Source: Microlunatus kandeliicorticis (lineage in GTDB: Bacteria; Actinomycetota; Actinomycetes; Propionibacteriales; Propionibacteriaceae). Taken from it: a stretch of DNA of 64,000 bases. Numbering within the stretch: the stretch's first letter is position 1; each line of letters opens with the position of its first letter. A model generated the notes under the pieces. It saw only the letters and a program-made list of their open reading frames with translations. It ran no database searches and had not been told where the DNA came from. A program made the position numbers and the translations under genes. Positions 58,903 through 64,000 of this stretch are shown one piece after another. The DNA is taken from assembly GCF_014137855.1 (NCBI RefSeq), contig NZ_JACGWT010000006.1, positions 310,001 to 374,000 of the forward strand. The letters run 5' to 3'.

Positions 58903-61326
58903 GTGACGACGACGAGCAGCACGGCCCGCACCGAGGGCGGACCGACCGGTCCCGAAACCCCGCCGCCCGTGGAGGGTCCGCCGACCCCGGCGCCCCCGGC
59001 CGGGACGCGCCGGGTGCCGCTGTGGGCGGGCTACGCCGCCGGCGGGGCGCTGCTGGTCGTCGTCCTGCTGCTGCTCCCCCACGGGCTGGTCCGCGACGGC
59101 GTCTACCTGCTGATCGGGCTGCTCGGGATCGCCGGCGTCCTGGTCGGCGTCCGGCTGCACCGGCCGAGGCAACGACTGCCCTGGTACCTGATGGCCGCCG
59201 GCCAGGGCTTCTGGGTGGCCGGTGACCTGCTGACCAGCGTCCAGGAGGACGTGCTGCGGGTGACGATGTTCCCCTCGCCCGCCGACGTCGTCTACGTCCT
59301 CGGCTACCCGCTGATCCTGGCCGGGCTCAACCTGCTGGTCCGGGCCCGGATCGTCCGGCAGGACAGCGGCGGCGTGCTGGACAGCCTGGTGGTGACCACC
59401 GGGCTGGCCCTGCTCGGGTGGGTGCTGCTGGTCCAGCCCACCGTCGAGAGCTACCGGACCGACCCGGTGGCCGCGGCGGTCGCACTGCTCTATCCGGTGG
59501 CCGACATCGCCGTGCTCGGGACGCTGGTCCAGCTGCTCACCCGCTCGCACGGCCGCAACCGCTCGGTCCGGCTGCTGCTCGCGGCCGTCGTCCTGCTGGT
59601 GCTGGCCGACGCCGTCTCGACCTCGCTCAGCCTGTTCGGCTCCGACACCGGCCCGCTCGACGCACTCTGGCTGCTGTCCTATCTGGTCTGGGGCGCCGCC
59701 GCGCTGCACCCGTCGATGCGCGAGGCCTGCGAACCCGCACCGGCGCCGCAGGAGCGGCTGAGCCGGACCCGGCTGGCGGTGCTCGGGGCGGCGGTGCTGG
59801 TGGCCCCGGCGATCCTCGCCGTCGAGGCGGCCCTCGGGCTGCGGCTGTCGGTCTGGCCGGTGGTGGTCGGGGCGACGGTCGCGTTCGGTCTGGTGGTGGC
59901 GCGGATGGGGGCGGCCAACGCCGCGCTCGCCCGGGCCAACGACGCCCGCGAGCAGGCGCAGGCCGAGCTGGTGCGGCAGGCCGCGCAGGACCCGCTGACC
60001 GGGCTGGCCAACCGGGCCCAGGCCCGCCAGCTGCTCACCCAGGCGCTCAGCCGGGCCCAGCGGACCGGTGCGCTGATCGGCGTCCTCTTCGTCGACCTCG
60101 ACGGCTTCAAGGCGGTCAACGACAACCTCGGCCACCGGGCCGGCGACGAGGTGCTGCAGACCCTGGCGCAGCGGATGCAGACCGCCGTCCGGACCGGCGA
60201 CGTGGTCGCCCGGCTCGGCGGCGACGAGTTCGTGGTGGTGCTCGAACCGCTCGACGAGGAGGCCTCGGCGGTGCTGGTCGGCGAGCGGCTGATCGCGGTG
60301 ATCTCCGCGCCGATCACCCTGAGCAGCGGACGCAAGACCTGGGTCGGCGCGAGCGTCGGCGTCGCGCTCAGCCAGGACGCCCGGATCGAGCCCGACCACC
60401 TGCTCAACGAGGCCGACGTCGCGGTCTACCGCGCCAAGGAGGCGGGACGCGGCCGGATCGAGGTGTTCGACGACCGGCTCCGGGCCGAGCTGGCCGAGCG
60501 GAGTGCGCTGGAGAACGGGCTCGCCCGGGCGATCGAGAACGACGAGCTGGTGCTGCACTACCAGCCGATCGTCGGGCTCCGGACCGGCGAGGTCGAGGGC
60601 TACGAGGCGCTGGTCCGCTGGCAGCGCCCCGGGCACGGGCTGCTGCTCCCCGGCGCCTTCCTGCCGGTGGCCGAGCGGTCCGACCTGATCTGCGAACTCG
60701 ACGCCTGGGTGCTCCGCGAGGCCTGCCGGCAGCTGGCGGTGTGGCGCGCCGCCGACCCGGCCACCGACCTGGTGGTCAGCGTCAACCTGTCCCGCCGGCA
60801 CGTGGCCCGGGCCCGGGTGGTCGAGGACGTCGCGCTCGCGCTGGCCGCCGCCGGGCTCGAGCCGCGCCGGCTGGTGCTCGAGGTCACCGAGGACGCGCTG
60901 GCCGAGGACCTGACCGCGATCGGGCACCTGGCCGAGATCCGCGAGCTCGGGGTGCGGATCAGCATGGACGACTTCGGCACCGGCTACAACTCGCTGGCCC
61001 GGCTCGAGCACCTGCCGGTCGACGAGGTCAAGATCGACCGCAGCTTCCTCACCGGCACCGGCGCCTCGGACCGGCTGCTCCGGCTGGTCGTCCAGGCCGC
61101 GCACGCCTTCGACCTGGCGGTGGTCGCCGAGGGGGTCGAGCGCCCCGAGCAGCTCGACACGCTCCGGGCCATCGACTGCGAGGCGGCACAGGGCTATCTG
61201 CTCGGCCGGCCGGAGGTGGCCGGCCGGGCTCAGTCGCGGGTCGCCGAGCTGGGCAACCGGCCGTCGACGGTGGACGCCAGCATGGCCACCAGGTCCTCGA
61301 CCGGGACGGCCGGCGACCAGAGGTAG
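58903..61326 (+). CDS. Membrane-bound GGDEF-EAL protein (c-di-GMP synthase/phosphodiesterase)
   Basis: An 807-residue protein. The N-terminal sensor has about nine hydrophobic helices (40-335). The GGDEF domain follows with an intact GGDEF at 439-443 and an RxxD I-site (R430-TG-D433) five residues before it. The EAL domain has EAL at 568-570, SVNLS, LEVTED and DDFG at 689-692, all consistent with activity. It may make and break c-di-GMP, with product inhibition through the I-site. The start GTG is 10 bp after the glycosyltransferase stop, so the two are co-transcribed. The last 97 bp overlap the converging GAF-EAL gene. Confidence 0.94.
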   Translation: MTTTSSTARTEGGPTGPETPPPVEGPPTPAPPAGTRRVPLWAGYAAGGALLVVVLLLLPHGLVRDGVYLLIGLLGIAGVLVGVRLHRPRQRLPWYLMAAGQGFWVAGDLLTSVQEDVLRVTMFPSPADVVYVLGYPLILAGLNLLVRARIVRQDSGGVLDSLVVTTGLALLGWVLLVQPTVESYRTDPVAAAVALLYPVADIAVLGTLVQLLTRSHGRNRSVRLLLAAVVLLVLADAVSTSLSLFGSDTGPLDALWLLSYLVWGAAALHPSMREACEPAPAPQERLSRTRLAVLGAAVLVAPAILAVEAALGLRLSVWPVVVGATVAFGLVVARMGAANAALARANDAREQAQAELVRQAAQDPLTGLANRAQARQLLTQALSRAQRTGALIGVLFVDLDGFKAVNDNLGHRAGDEVLQTLAQRMQTAVRTGDVVARLGGDEFVVVLEPLDEEASAVLVGERLIAVISAPITLSSGRKTWVGASVGVALSQDARIEPDHLLNEADVAVYRAKEAGRGRIEVFDDRLRAELAERSALENGLARAIENDELVLHYQPIVGLRTGEVEGYEALVRWQRPGHGLLLPGAFLPVAERSDLICELDAWVLREACRQLAVWRAADPATDLVVSVNLSRRHVARARVVEDVALALAAAGLEPRRLVLEVTEDALAEDLTAIGHLAEIRELGVRISMDDFGTGYNSLARLEHLPVDEVKIDRSFLTGTGASDRLLRLVVQAAHAFDLAVVAEGVERPEQLDTLRAIDCEAAQGYLLGRPEVAGRAQSRVAELGNRPSTVDASMATRSSTGTAGDQR

Positions 61327-62609
61327 CCCTGGGCGTGGTCGCACCCGAGCGCCCGGGCCAGCTCGGCCTGCTCGGCGGTCTCGATCCCCTCGATCGTCAC
61401 CTGGAGCCCGAGCTCGCGGGCCGCGGCGATGAGCGCCCGGATGATCGCGTCGTCGGCGTGGCTGCCGAGCTCGTCGGCGAACGACCGGTCGAGCTTGATC
61501 CCGTCCACCGGCAGCTGCATCAGGTCCTGCAACGCCGACCAGCCGGTGCCGAAGTCGTCGAACCAGATCTCGAATCCCTGGTCGCGGACCCACTGCATGG
61601 TCGCCGCGCCGCTCGCCGGGTCGGCCGGCCTGGCGGTCTCGGTCAGCTCTAGCTCGACGGTCTCGGGGGCCACCCCGGCGGCGCGGGTCAGCGCCAGCAC
61701 CTGCTCGGCCCAGTCCCGCCGGTCGAGCTGCCGGCCGGACAGGTTGAGGCTCATTCGCAGCCCCGGGTAGCCCTCCTGGAGCACAGCCAGGTCGGTCAGC
61801 GCCCGCCGGATCACCGCCAGGTCGAGGTCGACGATCTGGTCGGTCCGCTCGGCCAGCGGGATGAAGGTCTGCGGGCCGACCACCGCCCCGCTGGGCATCC
61901 TCCTCCGGGCCAGCGCCTCGACCCCGATCACCCGGCCGGTGGCCAGGTCGAGCATCGGCTGGTACCAGGGGACGATCTCACCGCCGCGGATGGCCGCGGC
62001 CAGCTCGGCGCCCGCCCGGTGGTCGTCCTCGAGCGCATCGGCCCGCCGGAGCAGGTCGAGCTGGTCGCCGGTGATCGCCGCCAGGTCGCGCACCAACCGC
62101 AGGTGCCGGTCGCGGAGCACCCGCGGCTGGCCGTCGGAGACCGCGAGCACCCCGATCGGCAGCCCGGCGCTGTCGCGGACCGGGACGCCGAGGTAGGCGC
62201 CGGACAGGTCGCTCCGCCCGGTCATCGGCTCTCCCGTGGCTGGCCCGGCGTGCTCGAGGGCGGTCGCGACCTCGGGTGCGGTCCGGTCGAGCGCGGTCAG
62301 GTCGCCGGCCAGCACCGGCCGGCCGTGCCCGGCGACCCAGGCGTCGAGCGCGTGCAGCCGCGGCGGACGGTCGTCCCCGGAGGCGGCGAGCACCCGCCCG
62401 GCCGGACCGTCGACGAAGACCAGGACCGCGGTGGACAGCCCGGTGATCTGGACGGCGAGGTCGGTGATCCGGTGCAGCGGGTCGTGCCCGCCGGCCCGGT
62501 CGATCCGGTCGCCGGTGACGAGCAGGGGCCGACCGCCTGCCGGGGTGGGAGTCGGGGTGGGATCCGGCGCGCGGTCCGGCGTCGGGTTCGGGGCGGGGGG
62601 CGGGGTCAT
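61230..62609 (-). CDS. GAF-EAL c-di-GMP phosphodiesterase
   Basis: A 459-residue soluble protein. A Pro/Thr-rich N-terminal tail of about 25 residues precedes a GAF-like sensor (about 30-190; AYLGVPVRDSAGLPIGVLAV) and an EAL domain. The EAL domain has EAL at 231-233, MSLNLSGRQL, ELELTET, DDFG at 351-354, KLDRSF and IEGIE, which are the metal-binding and catalytic residues. No GGDEF domain is present, so it should only hydrolyse c-di-GMP. It converges on and overlaps the GGDEF-EAL gene by 97 bp. Confidence 0.93.
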   Translation of the reverse strand: MTPPPAPNPTPDRAPDPTPTPTPAGGRPLLVTGDRIDRAGGHDPLHRITDLAVQITGLSTAVLVFVDGPAGRVLAASGDDRPPRLHALDAWVAGHGRPVLAGDLTALDRTAPEVATALEHAGPATGEPMTGRSDLSGAYLGVPVRDSAGLPIGVLAVSDGQPRVLRDRHLRLVRDLAAITGDQLDLLRRADALEDDHRAGAELAAAIRGGEIVPWYQPMLDLATGRVIGVEALARRRMPSGAVVGPQTFIPLAERTDQIVDLDLAVIRRALTDLAVLQEGYPGLRMSLNLSGRQLDRRDWAEQVLALTRAAGVAPETVELELTETARPADPASGAATMQWVRDQGFEIWFDDFGTGWSALQDLMQLPVDGIKLDRSFADELGSHADDAIIRALIAAARELGLQVTIEGIETAEQAELARALGCDHAQGYLWSPAVPVEDLVAMLASTVDGRLPSSATRD

Positions 62610-62645
62610 CGCGGGGGCGGGGTTGTCGTCGGTTCCGGGCGGCCG

Positions 62646-63497
62646 TCAGTCGAACGCCGGGTCGGCGGTCCGCGAGCGTTTGAGCTCGTAGAACCCGGGG
62701 GTGTCGAGCAGCGTCCGCACCGCGTCGAAGGCCCGGCCGGCCGCCTCGCCCTTCGGCCGCGGGGTGAGCACGGGCCCGAAGATCGCCTGGTCGCCGATCC
62801 GGATCACCGGTGTCCCGACCTCGGTGCCGACCAGGGCCATCGCCTCCTGGTGGGCGGCACGCAACGCGTCGTCCTCGTCCCCCACCTCGCCGACCTCGGC
62901 CAGCTCGGCGGGCAACCCGACGTCGGTCAGGGCCGCCTCCAGGGTGGCGCGGTCGCGGGCCTCGCCGCGGTCGTGGAACCGGGTGCCGATCGCGGTGTAG
63001 AACGCCCGGAGCTGCTCTTGTCCGTACTGCTGGCCGACGGCCAGCGCGATCCGGACCGGGCGCCACGCGTCGTCCATCTTCCGCCGGTAGTCCTCGCTCA
63101 GACCCTCGCGGTCCTGATTGAGCACCGACAGGCTCATCACCTTGAAGACGGTGCTGACCGGGCGCACCTGCTCGACCTCGAGCATCCAGCGCGAGGTGAT
63201 CCAGGCCCACGGGCAGAGCGGGTCGAAGTAGAAGTCGACGCTGACCGTCTGGGCGGCCACGCCGGCGGGGGCCGCGGGACGGTCCTCGCCGCGGAGCCGC
63301 TCGACCACTCGGTCGGCGACCAGGGTGGCGAACGTCTCGGCGGCCGCCTTCCTCCCCGACTTCCGGGACGTCGACGCGTGCCGGTCGGCCTTGCCGGGCT
63401 TCGCCGACTTCACTGGCTTGGCCGACTTCGCCGACTTCGTGGACTTCTTGGGCGTGGCGGACGCGGGCTTGCGGGGGTTCTTCGCCGACGGGGCCAT
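62646..63497 (-). CDS. Rv2466c-type thioredoxin-fold (DsbA-like) protein with a Lys-rich N-terminal tail
   Basis: A 283-residue protein whose residues 85-283 closely match mycobacterial Rv2466c, a mycothiol-dependent reductase ([51 protein letters not shown]). The active site is Cys95-Pro-Trp-Ala98, so the second Cys of the CPWC motif is Ala. Residues 1-70 are Lys/Ala/Ser-rich with [13 protein letters not shown] repeats, like a histone-tail. If GTG 63260 is the true start, the tail is not made. pepN is divergent, as I recall for Rv2466c and pepN. Confidence 0.85.
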   Translation of the reverse strand: MAPSAKNPRKPASATPKKSTKSAKSAKPVKSAKPGKADRHASTSRKSGRKAAAETFATLVADRVVERLRGEDRPAAPAGVAAQTVSVDFYFDPLCPWAWITSRWMLEVEQVRPVSTVFKVMSLSVLNQDREGLSEDYRRKMDDAWRPVRIALAVGQQYGQEQLRAFYTAIGTRFHDRGEARDRATLEAALTDVGLPAELAEVGEVGDEDDALRAAHQEAMALVGTEVGTPVIRIGDQAIFGPVLTPRPKGEAAGRAFDAVRTLLDTPGFYELKRSRTADPAFD

Positions 63498-63628
63498 GGC
63501 GGCAGCGTACTGAGCGGGTCGAGGTTCCCGACCCAACCACCCGGGAGGGCTGGTCGCACCGCGGGTCGCGCCGGTGACAGCGCCGCCGAGAACGCGGTCG
63601 GTACGGCCCGGTCGCCGGCTGAGGTCAG

Positions 63629-63676
63629 GGCTGGGGTCGTGGCTGGGGTCGTGGCTGAGGTCGTGGCTTGGGCCGG
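63629..63676. repeat. Short 12-bp tandem repeat (GGCTGGGGTCGT)
   Basis: Two exact and one or two imperfect copies lie between the DsbA-like gene and pepN. The preceding 63498-63628 shows nothing recognisable. A TTGGAT -10-like box (63693-63698) ends 7 nt before the pepN ATG. Confidence 0.7.
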
Positions 63677-63705
63677 GGGTCGGGTCGCGTGATTGGATCG
63701 CCCCC

Positions 63706-64000
63706 ATGTTCGCCCACAACCTGACCCGGGCCGAGGCGACCGAGCGTTCGGCGCTGCTCCGCGATCCGGAGCACCCCGTCGACTACAGGATCTCGCTCGA
63801 CCTCACCGGCGCCGACGGCGCCGGGCGGCCCCTGCCCCAGCCCGAGACCACCTTCGCCAGCACCACCGCGGTGACCTTCCGCAGCCGCGACGCGGGCGAG
63901 ACGCACCTCGACCTGATCGCCGAGCGGGTGGTGGAGGCCAGCCTCGACGGCGAGCCGCTCGACCCCGCCTCCTACGACGGGGCGCGGCTGCCCTTCCGGG
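63706..64000 (+). CDS. pepN: Aminopeptidase N, N-terminal part (truncated by window end)
   Basis: 98 residues of an M1-family aminopeptidase are visible. They start [17 protein letters not shown] and continue through [20 protein letters not shown] and [16 protein letters not shown], the N-terminal beta domain. The zinc site (HExxH) lies beyond the window. The start resembles mycobacterial PepN (Rv2467). It trims N-terminal residues from peptides such as those released by ClpP. The transcript is probably leaderless. Confidence 0.9.
   Translation, partial: MFAHNLTRAEATERSALLRDPEHPVDYRISLDLTGADGAGRPLPQPETTFASTTAVTFRSRDAGETHLDLIAERVVEASLDGEPLDPASYDGARLPFR

Overview
The window is very GC-rich, densely coded DNA from an actinobacterium, most likely order Propionibacteriales (a Microlunatus- or Nocardioides-like organism). 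The evidence is the paired clpP1/clpP2, the two-domain lysX, a prpD-prpB-prpC methylcitrate set, class I PPK2, ECF sigma factors with SnoaL tails, many GTG starts, GTGA/ATGA start-stop overlaps inside operons, and apparently leaderless promoters. The genus is an inference. I see no prophage, transposase, CRISPR array or rRNA.

Layout. 1-3047: a translationally coupled catabolic operon (TIM-barrel isomerase, 3-hydroxyacyl-CoA-type dehydrogenase, truncated enolase-superfamily enzyme). 3404-9926: protein quality control (clpX, clpP2, clpP1, tig), a leaderless glutathione peroxidase, a DUF559 gene flanked by two near-identical palindromes, and tRNA-Pro and tRNA-Gly. 9947-17282: formamidase-like protein, Tudor-like small protein, fatty-acid desaturase, TetR with a palindromic operator and a divergent SDR, an ECF41 sigma factor coupled to an NDH-2-like oxidoreductase, and a methyltransferase. 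17437-21034: prpDBC. 21062-24283: CDF metal exporter with a CmtR-like repressor, an MFS transporter, a Rho-N-like small protein. 24302-32058: sugar/amino-sugar ABC uptake and catabolism (binding protein, two permeases, GH4, SIS isomerase, kinase) with a divergent DeoR regulator. 32338-40640: MocR, AhpD-like, SnoaL-like, DUF6458, lipoprotein, GIY-YIG, ppk2, a MetE-like zinc protein, a sugar-efflux-type MFS.

40577-44075: a compact redox operon (Ser/Gly-rich exported protein, ApbE, cytochrome-b-like ferric reductase domain, NuoF-like flavoprotein, 3Fe-4S-type ferredoxin). 44302-48731: NCS1 permease, a second SnoaL-tailed ECF sigma, dinB, DUF503. 48744-56584: hydrolase, lysX, an unrecognised 544-residue protein, nei-type glycosylase, a small leaderless ORF, rpiB. 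56874-62609: a c-di-GMP module made of a cellulose-synthase-like glycosyltransferase with a C-terminal PilZ domain, a membrane GGDEF-EAL protein with an intact I-site, and a GAF-EAL protein. 62646-64000: Rv2466c-type thioredoxin-fold protein and the start of pepN.

Two themes cut across the window. First, the ends carry the pieces of one block that, from memory, is compact in mycobacteria (clpX-clpP2-clpP1-tig ... nei-rpiB-Rv2466c-pepN); here it is split by about 45 kb and again by the c-di-GMP module. Second, a short intergenic repeat with core CTTCGACAGGCTCAG is amplified at five loci beside gene 3' ends, with a different local period (19, 27, 29 or about 30 bp) at each. The best candidates for a little-described system are the redox operon at 40577-44075 and the c-di-GMP module at 56874-62609.
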